64,000 bases of DNA from positions 1,047,823 through 1,111,822 of the forward strand of contig NW_027192196.1 of the NCBI RefSeq assembly GCF_041956535.1, read 5' to 3'. This document shows positions 10,492 to 22,936 of this stretch, piece by piece. Origin of the DNA: Calcarisporiella thermophila CBS 279.70 (lineage: Eukaryota > Calcarisporiellomycota). Made by a program: the position numbers and the translations under genes. The notes below the pieces were generated by a model, which had not been told where the DNA came from, did no database searches, and saw only the letters and a list, made by a program, of their open reading frames with translations. Each line of letters starts with the position of its first letter. The first letter of the stretch is position 1.

Positions 10492-13000
10492 CTATGGGTT
10501 AAATTGGCTTTCGAGGTGGCCGCGGCCGATGCTCGGTGTAACGGAATGGGGATCGGGGATCGGCCCAATTGGGGCAGCTGGGGCAGCTCCGGCCTCGCTG
10601 CCAGGCGGGGCAGCGTTCCCAGGGCCGATCCAGGAGCCGGACCCGACTAGTGCATCTGGGCCGCTAGGTTTGGCAATGGAACTTGGGGCTTTTCCCGCCT
10701 GCCTCATGTACTCTACCCCCAAAGTCGCGGCGTCTGTCCCGTTCTCCGAGGCGGCCCCGATCCCACCATGAGCGCTCCTATCGATGGCGGCCGCCTGCTT
10801 CTGTTCCGCCAAACGCCGGCCGACGATATCTTCGAGACGAAGTTGGGTCCCACTGATCACGACCAGCTCCTCGAGCGATATCACCCCCTGCGTTAGCCTG
10901 TCAAAAGTCTGCTGCAGCCATTGCAGTAGTCCTGCCACGGGCGGCCACCGAGTCGCAGTACACTTCTTCAGGAGATTCAGGGTGAGGACAAGATGGCCCA
11001 TGGCGCGATGCCTCACGGCGGCGTCAGGGTGGTGACGCGTGATGAAGAGGTGGAGGTGGCACGCGAGGGTGGTGGGCGTGAAGAACCTAAAGTGGCACCA
11101 GCTGTTGCGACGGGCTATCTCGTTAAAGTACTGGGAGATCTTGCAGGCAGCCTTGGCTACTTCCTGGAGGCCCAGTGACCTCAGCTGCTGCGACACACCC
11201 ATCGGCCGCTTTTTGTCCTGGGCTGGGGTCTGCCTCTCCGGCGGCTCCTTGTCCGTTCCACCCTCACTCAGCAAGGAAAACCAGAACTGGGCCCAGAAGC
11301 ACCACAGGGTTTGTAAGCAAGCGAGCTCGTTCCAGGTGAGATTTCGGGGGTCCTGGCCGTCAAGGCCTTCCATCGAGAGTAGGTGACGCTTAAACACGGA
11401 GACAGTCAGCGCCACCATTTCCAGGAGGCGGCCTTCGGACACGTCGGGATCGATCCTGGGGAGGGTGTACATATCGAGGACGATTTCCGCGGTCTGGGCC
11501 ACATACGCCTAGAGGAGAGCATTCAAATCAGTGTAATCGAGGGGGGGGGGGGGGAGTCAACACTCCGAGCATCCAGCGGCATGCTTACCAGGCATCTCCG
11601 CGAGTCTTCGCTCTCCGAGGGCAGAGCAACAGGGCGCGCGACGTGGTGACGAATCTGAAACGCCATCATCGGGGGCATGCCGCCAAACACTGCCAAAGAG
11701 ACGTCCACCATATGCAATGCCCAGCTTATAGAAGAGAAACAAGACAAAAAATAAATACGTTATACTAACAAAGCACCCACCCCAGAGGGGGAGGAGGGGG
11801 GGGGGGGGGATGAGAGCAGTTCAGCACAAAGGAAAGCGTACCATAAGCGCCGGCGAGCCTCTCGTCGCAGCAGATTCTTTTCTCCCGGGTCGTCCTTCTC
11901 TAACCCTAGTTGTCGCGCCATGCTCACGGCGTGCCCCAGATAGGTGTATGCGCTGTTATAGTTCGGTTTAGCCAGCAGGAAATCGGAGATGGTCAGGGAG
12001 GCTAGCACGGTAAGCTCCGAGGGTTCATCGAATACGTCCTCGAGGTGAGCCCGCGCTTTTTCAAAGCTAGCTTTAGCTATAGCGCGAAGATCCTGGTCGG
12101 GCTGATGGGTATGGCAGAGGTAGCTGTGCTGCGCAGCCCACGCAACCGCAGCATAAACAAACGCAAAATCTAACTCGTCACGATAGAAGCTGACAAGAGC
12201 AGAAAGGTTAGCAAAAAATAAAAGGTTGGTAGATGGGTTGCAGAATGAAGATGGCCTACCGCTCCAGTAAATCGGCCCGATCCACACATTGATAGAGGAT
12301 GAAGCTAGAGTGAAAAGACAGGAGTTCACGAATCTGGCCATGTAACTAACACTCGCCATCTTACTTACCATGGCGACGCATAGATGTGAAAAAGCCCATC
12401 AATGATGTGACGACGACTCATCGATGTGTCCTGCAGCAAAACTCTGGCATCCGCCAATACCTTTTCATCGGGCTCCGACTCCGAAATACACTGATTGAAG
12501 AATGGTTTCAAGTAGAATGGATGCCTCAGATGCTGAGCGGGGCCATTGGAGGATGGTAATCGAGTCAAGCCCTTCGTTTCGGTTCTATCATGAGCATTGG
12601 ACAGGGATGGTAATGAACGAGTGCGATTCTGTACGAGGAAGAGTCTGGTTGCTCCAGTGGGATCGTCGGAATGGTTGTTTGCCAACCGATACAAATCCGA
12701 AGCGGTGTGCAGCTTTAGAGAGAATTTGAAAGGCTGCGGATTACCAAAGGGCGGACGCGCCTCTATGCGCTGCCGCTTGGATGAGGAAGGGGGTGGCAAA
12801 GATTTGCTGCAGGATGGATCAGGGGAGGAGATGGATCCGATGGTCGACTCAAGGGTCTTCATCTGGGATTCCAGCTCGGACATGTGAGCGCTGAGACGAT
12901 CGAGGACGGCATCCTCGCACACCAGGGGATCCGTGCTCGGCTTTTTTGTCTTGGGAGGCGGAGAGGGGGATGAGGGGGTGGAAGGAGCCTGAGAATCCAT
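10492..13000 (-). CDS. fungal-specific transcription factor domain protein, copy 2
   Basis: Minus-strand exons 12369-13000, 12260-12304, 11842-12189, 11589-11724 and 10492-11508 total 2178 nt, 725 aa, with all phases consistent. The start MDSQAPSTPSSPSPPPKTK was chosen because it aligns with the start of copy 1. A coiled coil (about 30-60) is followed by the middle homology region: LYQCVDRADLLERFYRDELDF crosses two introns and rebuilds the sequence found unspliced in copy 1. The C-terminus is Gly/Ala/Pro-rich. No Zn2Cys6 cluster is present before the coiled coil, so it may act through a partner or have lost direct DNA binding. The 11509-11588 and 11725-11841 introns contain long G-runs on the plus strand. 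Confidence 0.85.
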
Positions 13001-14002
13001 GGTCGACTGAGCAGGGCCCGGCACCGAACGAAAAATTATTAATGCTCTCAAAAGGCCGGACGAAAAAGGAAGCCCTTGAGCGGAAAGGGCAGATATTAAC
13101 GAATCTTGGATGCTCGAAGATCCGAATGTATCTGGGATTACCAATTGCAGAACATGGAACATCCCACCCTCTAAGGGGCGCCGGCTTGTTTTGTTTTTCC
13201 TGCTCTCTCCTCCCCGAACAAACAGGCTCTTGGCGGCGCAAGAGGACATGCGCCGCTCTGTGGCCACACGCAGTCCTTGCGCCGCGTTGCTGCGTCGCTT
13301 CGCCCCTCCCAATGGGGGTTGCTGGCGCGACGCTGACCAAGCTAGCAGCGGCAGCTGCGGCGGGCGATTGGAAGGCTGATGCGCCGGACCGTGGGGGAGA
13401 CGGGTTAGGGGGGGAGGCGCGGAGGGCAGAGGCGTGGGCAAAGAGGGAAGAATGAGCAGCGAAAAGAGCCCAAGGCATTTGTAAGCAGGGAGATCAGCAA
13501 ATCCGGGGCCGGAAGGGCAGGCGGAATGGGCAATCGTATCGAGAGGCCAGAGGAGGGAAGAAGGTTGGCCGATTAACCATAGTAGAGAAATGGAGGAATT
13601 TGTCGACCCAGCATGCTCTTCAATATGTATTTTTGCGGCTTGGATTGAGCATCTTATGAAAGCAAAGATCTACCTCCACAAACGAAACCGCTTCTCCTCC
13701 TCCTTCCCTATATATATATTTCCGTCCACCCTTTCTCCACACCGCCCGCGTCTTCACTCCTCCTTTTTCTCTGCATCATCCTTTCCTCCCCCCGCATCTA
13801 TCACGTACTGCTATAGACGCCGCTACAGCCATTGATTCCATGTAAGCCCTCGTGCCCATGACCTGAGACATTGTCCCCTAACGCCTCTCTTTCTCTTGCC
13901 TTCTCTCCCCATTTCAAGTGGATTCCCCACGCTTTATCCGGCTTTCTCTCACACACATAGCGCCTAATCTCCGCGGCATCGTCGCTAGACAATCCTGACA
14001 GT
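13001..14002. other. divergent intergenic region
   Basis: One kilobase between the minus-strand transcription factor and the plus-strand gene at 14003. Pyrimidine-rich (CT) tracts and a TATATATA stretch lie near 13708-13722, plausible promoter elements for the plus-strand gene. No coding exon could be supported. Confidence 0.45.
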
Positions 14003-14769
14003 ATGGCAGACAACATCGAGGGAATACGGTCATTGCCGCTCAAATGTGGCAGAACAGCAACACGTATGTATCCTCTAACATCGCTACTTGCTTTGCGCGG
14101 GCGCTCACATCCCTTACCATCTTTCTCTTGGATGTAGCAGTCGCCCCTCCCTCCAAGGCAAAAGACTCTCCCCTCACCACGGAAAACATCGAGATGGCGG
14201 TCCAGGCGATGGACATCCGCTATCGCACTACGTTTGGGCAGTGGATTCGCAGCCCAGGAAACACATCGTGCACGGGCGAGCGCTTGCGACGTGTCATCCT
14301 TGCGCGCAAGCCTCCGGTGCCCGATGTGGCACGCGTCCTAAAATGGGTGACGGAGTCGTGGGAGGCCGGCGTGCGCCAGCAGCTGGTGCGCGCGGTCACC
14401 TTCGGTTGGGAGGCGGACAAGCGGCGCCTTCTTGAGTTTTGGATGGTGCGACTGGAAAGGGGCTTTGAGGTGGAGAGCGGAAAACGCAAAAAGCGGAAGA
14501 GAGAGGAGCTCGTGCGCTCTGGAAACGAGAGATCGGCGCGTGTAAGATCGCTCTCGCAGAGGGTGCCTGACGTGGAGAGTGTGACGCGCCAGGATGAGCA
14601 GGAGAAGGAGGACGGGGATAGGGGGGAGAGTGGTGATGATATCAAGGAGGTGAGGGATGAAGAGGAGGAGGAGGGGGGGCGCGAAGGGAAGCGATCAAGA
14701 ATCGAGGAGAATCCTTCGTCGTCAGATCAGTTCGGGATGGACGGCGGATCAAGTGGATTCGCGCTATAG
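14003..14769 (+). CDS. unidentified protein with basic and acidic C-terminal tail
   Basis: Exons 14003-14063 and 14138-14769 (693 nt, 230 aa). The acceptor is a tandem TAGCAG, so 14141 is an equally valid start for exon 2 and removes one residue. Residues about 30-130 look globular and helical (NIEMAVQAMDIRYRTTFGQWI, then an Arg-rich helix and VLKWVTESWEAGV). The tail has a KRKKRKREE nuclear-localisation-like cluster and then long Glu/Asp runs. I do not recognise the family; nuclear or nucleolar location is inferred only from the tail. A non-spliced start at 14044 is possible but less likely. Confidence 0.6.
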
Positions 14770-16008
14770 CTGCCCCTCCCCTCCCCCACACCAACCTCAA
14801 CCTTCATCCCCCCAAAGTTGCAACCTCATCTCACTGCTTCATTATGGAGGGCGTATATCATGCTGGTTGACTTAATACTAATCCGCCTCTCATCATCCAT
14901 TGCTTATTGTAAGTTCTTTTTCGTGATATTGATGTTATTTCTTTATACTTCAGGGAAGATGAATCTATATTTCGCTATTTCTATTTGTGTATTTTCTCGA
15001 TTCCATATCTTTTTGTAATATACTCTACGTTTGGCCTCCCCACCCTGAATCTTTGGCCTACTCGTTGAGCGGAGGGGTGATTCCCGCAAATCTCCCCCCC
15101 TCTCTCCGCGCGCCCTCCTCCCAACCTCGATGATGAGTAAAAATGCGCAATTGCTCCCCGCCGGGAGATATCGTGGCGGCGTATCTGTGGGAGGATCCAT
15201 CGGCAGCCTTTCTCGATTTTTTATTTCCCTATATTTGTACAGAGCATAGGCGAATTCACAAAGCAGGCGTGACAAACCAGTTACTACTAAAAACGGGCAA
15301 TGCCAAAAGCCTGCCACTGTAAAACAAAACATGGATGAAGGGACTCCGAAGTGTAAATCTTCCCTTGCATCTGACGCCAGCCCTGGGTCTGCTTTTTTGT
15401 TTGACCATTGCGAAACGACCAGTGTACCAAGTCAAATTGAACTTTTGTGTTAGACTAAATTAACCGGTGGGCTTCTATTTTCATGATAAAGGCGAAGGCC
15501 CCTTATTTGCCAGCTATTCAGCATTATTTTATCGCGAGGCCCTCTATCCCATTCATCGATCAGCATTGTGCCCGAAAGAGAGTGCAGGCTGTTTAGTTGA
15601 GCCGTTTCCTCCTTAAGAGAGGATGCTGAAAGGACTGCCATCGGGTTATATCGGCATTGCAAAGAGACGCACAAGGACCATGGTGAAGGCCAGAAAGGGC
15701 GATGGAGAGGGAGGTAGGAGAGGATGGAGAGAGCTGCATGTATCCGCGTCGTTTAAATCGGATGTAATATTTTGTCGTGCAGCTTTTTCCTTATGCTTAT
15801 TTGGCTCCTTAGGGCTTCAATGGGAGAGGGGGTGATTTCAGCATCGTAACATTTACTCATGCCGCAAATCATACGTCCAACCCGGCGTGAAAATATTCAA
15901 ACAATAATCTCCCGGCTGTAGCTCTCTTCCCGAAAACTGAGGAAACTTTCGTTTAGTTTTATTTTTTTTTCATAAGCTTTCTCTCATTCCATCCAAATAG
16001 AGTGTAAA
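14770..16008. other. intergenic, no gene seen
   Basis: Carries the 3' flank of the 14003 gene and about 1 kb upstream of the aspartate aminotransferase. A pyrimidine/T-rich tract precedes that start. Only short unsupported frames. Confidence 0.5.
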
Positions 16009-17649
<1,641 letters not shown>

Positions 17650-17798
17650 ATCCCTTCCCCCATCCCCCACCCCTCTGTTAGATATTTAAACGTTATATTA
17701 TTCTATACATATGTGTGTGTATGTGTTGCGCCGGGTTTGTGTTTATCTCTTTAGACCGGTGACAAAAAAAAATAACAGTAGGAAAGCACCATAACAAC

Positions 17799-17804
17799 AA
17801 TAAA
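17799..17804 (+). terminator. polyadenylation signal AATAAA of the aminotransferase gene
   Basis: A canonical AATAAA lies about 150 bases after the stop codon, within the AT-rich spacer 17650-18174. That spacer also has TATATA microsatellite sequence near 18006-18021 and otherwise holds no gene. Confidence 0.5.
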
Positions 17805-18174
17805 CATTTCCACTCGACACTATGTGTACGTAGGTTTTTTTTCTCCGGAAAACCAAACTCTGAGGATAGAGGGAGAGGGGCGCATTGACCAGAATGGAAG
17901 AGAAGTATATATTTACTTACATACACTCAAAGAAAAAAGTTAAAAAAAGAAATAAAGAAATAGAAAGAAAGCCAATAACAACAGTGTTGAAAAAAAAGAG
18001 AGAAAATATATATATATATATTTATCAAGAACGAAAGATACGAGAGAAGAGGAAAAAAGAAAAAGAAAAAGAAAAAAAATTATAAATAAACCAAATATGT
18101 AAAGGAAACAAGTAGAAAAAGCATGAACTTTTTTTTTGGTTGAAGTTCCCCCCGTTAAATAGAAAAGAAAGAAG

Positions 18175-21100
18175 TTATAATGTCACGCCCTTAGTCCCGC
18201 TCCAAATCCAGCCTGACCGGTAAATGATCCCATCGTTTCTCACCAGGAGGATCGGCACCTTCACCGACTCGTTGCCCACCCATGCTCCCGGAGCCCAACA
18301 CCGGAGGGTGCCCTGGGCGGCGTCCTCCTCCAACCGCTCAGCAGGCTCCGTGCCAAACCACACCGTCAGAACACTGGCGTCCAAGGCCTCGCCCACAATG
18401 GTGACCTCCTGGGGGTGGGTGGGTTCGGAGTGGATCTGCGAGATGAGCGGTACGGGCGACACGGTGATGTTGTGCAGCGGGACCGAGGGGTGGGCGTGGG
18501 CGTGCGGCGTGTAGAAAGTGTACTGCACACAGTCCGTGCCAACAATCGTCCACACCCCTGCGTCGCCGACCTCCTCGCTCCAAAGGGAAGCCATGTAAAG
18601 GCTGGGTCCCCGCTTGCGCTTGCGCTCCACCTGCAAGCTGTTCCGCCTCCGTCGGCCGGCCATGGCGTTCTCGGCGGCGGCCATGGCGGAGCCCATGCTT
18701 GAGGCCGTGGTGGGGGTGGCGGGTGCGGTGCCTGGCCCGCAGGGCAGGGGGTTGGGGGCGCTTGTGTACTGGGTCGGGAGGGACACGCACGACACGCGCC
18801 GCTTTTGAAGCGCCTTGCCGTCGAGCTGCGAGGTGACCATCGGTAGGCCGAACATCTCGGAGGTAGGGGAGGGCGATTCGTCGCCGATCGGCCGCGCATT
18901 CGTGCACTCGTCCGAGGAGGTGATGTGGGAGGGCATGCCGTTGAGCGAGCGCCGGCTACCTTCGAGCGCGCGGCCTTGCCCCACCCCGTCGGAAAGACAT
19001 GAAAGGTACACGCCCGGCCCGCTCAGGTCCGACACCGCGTTGATGTCCCGGATCTCAAACGCGACCTTGTGCAGTTGGGAAACAGGATCCCCGAGCCCTA
19101 GCAAAGCAAGCGCAAAAACAGACCCATTTAGATCACGCCCGATCTAGAGCACGAAGCGGGAAAAAGAAAATAGGGAGAATAATTACCCTCTTCACCCCAG
19201 AGCCCACCGCCCCCGCCTCCCCCCGCACCCGCCCCTAGGGCGGCCTCGTTCGCGCCCAGCATTTGCCCGGGGGCAATTCCACCGCCCACGACCATACTCC
19301 CCTTGTCGACCCGCCGTAGGATCATGACCGGGCTCATCAGGCCGGTGGTGACGCACTGAAGCACCACAGGCTGGTTGTAGTGGATGGGAATGGGGGGTTG
19401 CGAAGGGTTTGCTCGCAGCGCAATGGCCGGCGGCGGGGGGTAACCTGGTCGCTGCGGAGGAGGCGAGGCGTCCTTCCCGTTGGAGCCGTCCCCCATGCTC
19501 GAGGAGGAGGCGGGCTGCCTGTTTTTCAAGTCCACGATCCAGACCACGTAGGGATCCCAGCCGCTTGTCCGTGCAACGAACACGGCATTGCCGACGCTTT
19601 GTGTGGAGCGGGACTCCGTCCACGACGCGTCCATCATGTTTTGGTAGACGTGGGCGTCGCTCCAACCGGAGAGTGGAGATCCCTGTTGGTGCGTGGGGGA
19701 GCTGGAGGTGCCGAGGTATTTTGTGGAGACCGTCTGGGACCGGATGCGATTGAAGAGCGCTATGGTGCTTCCATGGTGAATGCACACTGCGAGAGCAACA
19801 CAGAGTCAGGGTTAAGTTCTCGATGATGCAACGATAAAAAAAAGCTCTCGACTCCAAAAAATCAACTTACAGTCAGCATTTTTGGCGCTCTGGCGCTTCT
19901 TGCTCGGTTTCGAAATGACCTTGACCGGCCTGCTCGCAAAGGTGCCCAGCAGAGCCCCGGAGGGGTACTGCAGGGTTGCCATCAACTCCACCTTCTTTCG
20001 CTTCTCGTCGGCGTCACTGATGAACAAATGTTTCGATACACATCGTGCCAAACCCACCGCCTCCATGGCCGACCCCACCGGGTTGGCCCCAAGGTTGTTT
20101 GGGTCGATGATGGCGCCGGAAATCGTCACCCATTCCAGCGGGGCCGCTTGCGCCGCCTCGGCCCCGATTCCTACCGTCAGCCGGGGTAGGTTCCCGAGGC
20201 CGTCGGCGGCCCCGCCTTGCCCCGACCCATCCCCCGCATTATTCTCGGCCCACCGGGATCCCAGGAGAAGGGTGATGGGGGGCGGGCAAAGGAAGCGCTT
20301 CTCCGTCCCGTACGACTTCTGGGCCACCCGAGAGGTGAAGATGAGGACCCGGCGTTCGCCCGCCGCGGTGGGCGAAGGGTAGGCCATGTAGTGTTGCACG
20401 ATGTTCTTGAGGGGAGCCAATCTCGTATCGACCATGGTGTGCGGTATCAAGCCGTCCCCCGTGACACGCTCCAGGCTCTGGCTGCTGCCGCAGCTCTCCT
20501 CCTCGGCATGCGTTGGGAGGGGCCGGTTCAACTGCTTCATCAGGCTGGGGGTCAGGGGGGTTCCCGGGGAGGGCGGCGCGGACACCGACGAGGAGAAGCT
20601 GCTCGGGGTCGCGGGCGGGGATCGCATTACGGATGAGCGGCGTCGGCCAGCTACCGCCGCTGCCGCCGAGGGGGCCAGGATGGATCTTGCCCGCCTGCTG
20701 GGATGAAAGTGGTTGCTGAAATAGTCCGTCTCCTCGGGGGGCACGGTGGTGGCATTGAACTGCGGCGGATGCTGTGACTGGATGTCCGGAGAGTATCGGA
20801 CATTCAAGGCCCCGTGCTGATTCGGTAGCGGCCCCGCATTGCCGTCCACAACTCCTCCTCCCTGCATCGCCTGTGTGGAGGCATCCAAGGGGATCGGCGT
20901 CATGTATGCGCCGTTCTGCCCGACGTGGTTGCCGTGGGCAGAGGCGGAGTGGTTGACGGAGTGGCTGTGAATTGAGTTTAGGACATCGATAAAGTGCGGC
21001 GAGAACATGGTGGGGGTGGGGGGCTGAGAATTATGCAGAGAGGCTGGCCGTAGGGGGTGGAATGCGTTCATATTGGAGATATCTCCCAGCTGGAGCATTT

Positions 21101-21425
21101 GCGGGCGGCGGCCACGAGACCGCGAGTCGACCGAGATGGTGGAGGGGTGTTGATCGTCGGGGTGATAGGAAGAGGGAGAGGGTTCGGAGGGAGGGGAGAT
21201 GGTCGTTACAGGGGGGTTGTGCTGAATCGTAAGGGAGTGTGGTGGCGGTTGGTGTGGCTGTTGCGCAGCAAGGCTGCCATGACAATAAAACTGTGAAGAT
21301 GCCTGAGAGGAGGCCTGGAGGGTTGTGGTGGGCGGCTGTGGATCGAATGGCGCGCTCATCCCGGCCCCAAAATCAAATTCCCCAACAGGCTGCTGCGGCG
21401 GCTGCTCTTGCCGCTGCGGTTGCTG

Positions 21426-21467
<42 letters not shown>

Positions 21468-22046
21468 ATCCTCAAGTAGCTGCGGTTGTCTCGGTTGCTC
21501 GTGAGGCTGTGCGGAGAGATCAGATGGGGGCATGGAATCATATTGCGCTGGGCTTGCTTGCCGCTCCTCAGAGAAGTCCACCCCGGGACGCTCCGTGGCG
21601 AAGGAAGGGAATCCGCCTGCATGCTCGTCCAGCTCCGGGAATGAGAACAGGGGATCCAGGGAAAGCACGTCTTCGGTGGTGCCGGAGAAGGAGGGAGGGG
21701 GCGGGGGAACCTGTGGCTGGAAAGCATCCGCCGACGGGATCTTCATCCATGCCGGGGATGACATTGAATGCTGCTGTTCCAAGCCATACACGGCCTGGCC
21801 GTTCAATGTGAATGGATGGCCATCGCTATTCATGAGCCGCTCCGATGAATGGAACATCTGGGCCTGAGGCCAGGTGGGCAGAGTGGGCTGGGCGTGCTGG
21901 AGCATAAGGGCGTGCTGATGATTCGTGTACATTTCGACGACATCGTGCCCCAGGGGCGCCTCAGGCTTGCGTTTACGTGTTGCGAGCTCTTCCTGCGGTG
22001 AGGGAGGCTGAAATGTGTAATCGGGGCACAGTTCAGGCTGCAGCAT
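18175..22046 (-). CDS. CSL (CBF1/Su(H)/LAG-1) family transcription factor
   Basis: Exons 19871-22046, 19187-19786 and 18175-19097 total 3699 nt, 1232 aa. The first ~500 residues are Pro/Gln/Ser-rich with a polyglutamine run near residue 193-210. Then come CSL landmarks in order: the Rel-like N-terminal DNA-binding region with SRVAQKSYGTEKRFLCPPP (about 570-585); the junction CIHHGSTIALFNRIRSQTVST; the beta-trefoil with SGWDPYVVWIVDL (about 800); and a C-terminal IPT/Rel-like domain ending near SGWIWSGTKGV. The split codon at intron 1 restores the NADLC motif of the family. Fungi have no Notch receptor; CSL proteins there bind GTGRGAA-type sites and regulate growth and adhesion. The long N-terminus and extra loops in the beta-trefoil resemble the longer fungal class (S. 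pombe Cbf12-like). Confidence 0.93.
21421..21468 (+). repeat. CTG/CAG trinucleotide repeat (polyglutamine)
   Basis: A run of mostly pure CTG with a few interruptions on the plus strand encodes the glutamine tract of the CSL factor on the minus strand. Likely length-polymorphic. Confidence 0.85.
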
Positions 22047-22936
22047 GGCGGCAATTATCTATTTCAAACACAAGCATTAGCGGTTAGAATTTCCGTTTCA
22101 GAATCAGGTGAATGAATTCAAAACGGACAAGATAGTCAGCGAAACCGATATTACGAAACTACCCTGCTGGTGCGGCCACTCGAGAAAATAGCAAAAAAAA
22201 ACAGAGAGGAAAAACGGTCAAAATAGGGGGAGGAAAGAGGGGGAAGGGGAGGAGTGAGAGGGAGAGTGGAGAGAGGGGGGGATGCTTAGCAGTTATGGAA
22301 GATGGTTAGATGGAGCACAAAGTAATATTAAAAAATAAAGAAGTTTACGGGAGGGGGAGGAGAACAGGAAAACGAAATAGAATTCTTGTTCTGAGTAGAA
22401 CAATAGCCGAGGCTTTCGCAGACTAAAGCATGGAATTACATGAACCGCTGCTCATGGAAAAGAGGGAAAAAAAGAGGCACTGGCGCTTGAATGCAACGTA
22501 AAAAATTGGCCAAAAAAAAAAGAGCTCGAAAAAAACATAGGTGTAGCAGGGTGGAGTAGTGCAAAGTTTGCTGAAGCAATAGGAAAAAAAAAACGTTAGG
22601 TTAGGTTAGATTTGCCCTTGGGCGGACATCTAGTTTTTCAAGTTACAGCCTGTGCAAGCAAATCTGAACTCAACTCAAAAGCTTCGAATGAAAAGCAGAT
22701 CCTAGCCCTGTGCATTTTCATAGGGAGATGGAGGGGCAGAGAGTTCAAAGGTTTATTTGTGCCGCTCCTCCAAACATTCTTGTGATGGAGCAGCCGTGAT
22801 ATACGTTTCCGGCGGTTAATACACAGATAAATAAGCAACAACAAAGGGGTCGGTGTAGGGCTAGGGTCGCCTTCGCGCCAGCTCACAGCGCCCTCCTCCC
22901 TCCCCGCCCCCCCCCCCCCCCGTCCGCGCTCTCTGC
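22047..22936. other. intergenic: CSL promoter and flavoenzyme 3' flank
   Basis: Both neighbours are on the minus strand, so this is the upstream region of the CSL gene and holds no gene. It has purine-rich stretches at 22230-22290, several A-runs, and a pure C-run near 22905-22921. Confidence 0.5.

Noticed and set aside
17885-18085. 66-codon Lys/Arg-rich plus-strand frame
   Set aside because: Low-complexity A-rich intergenic sequence.
21239-21811. 190-codon plus-strand Ala-rich frame
   Set aside because: Antisense shadow of the polyglutamine tract in the CSL gene.
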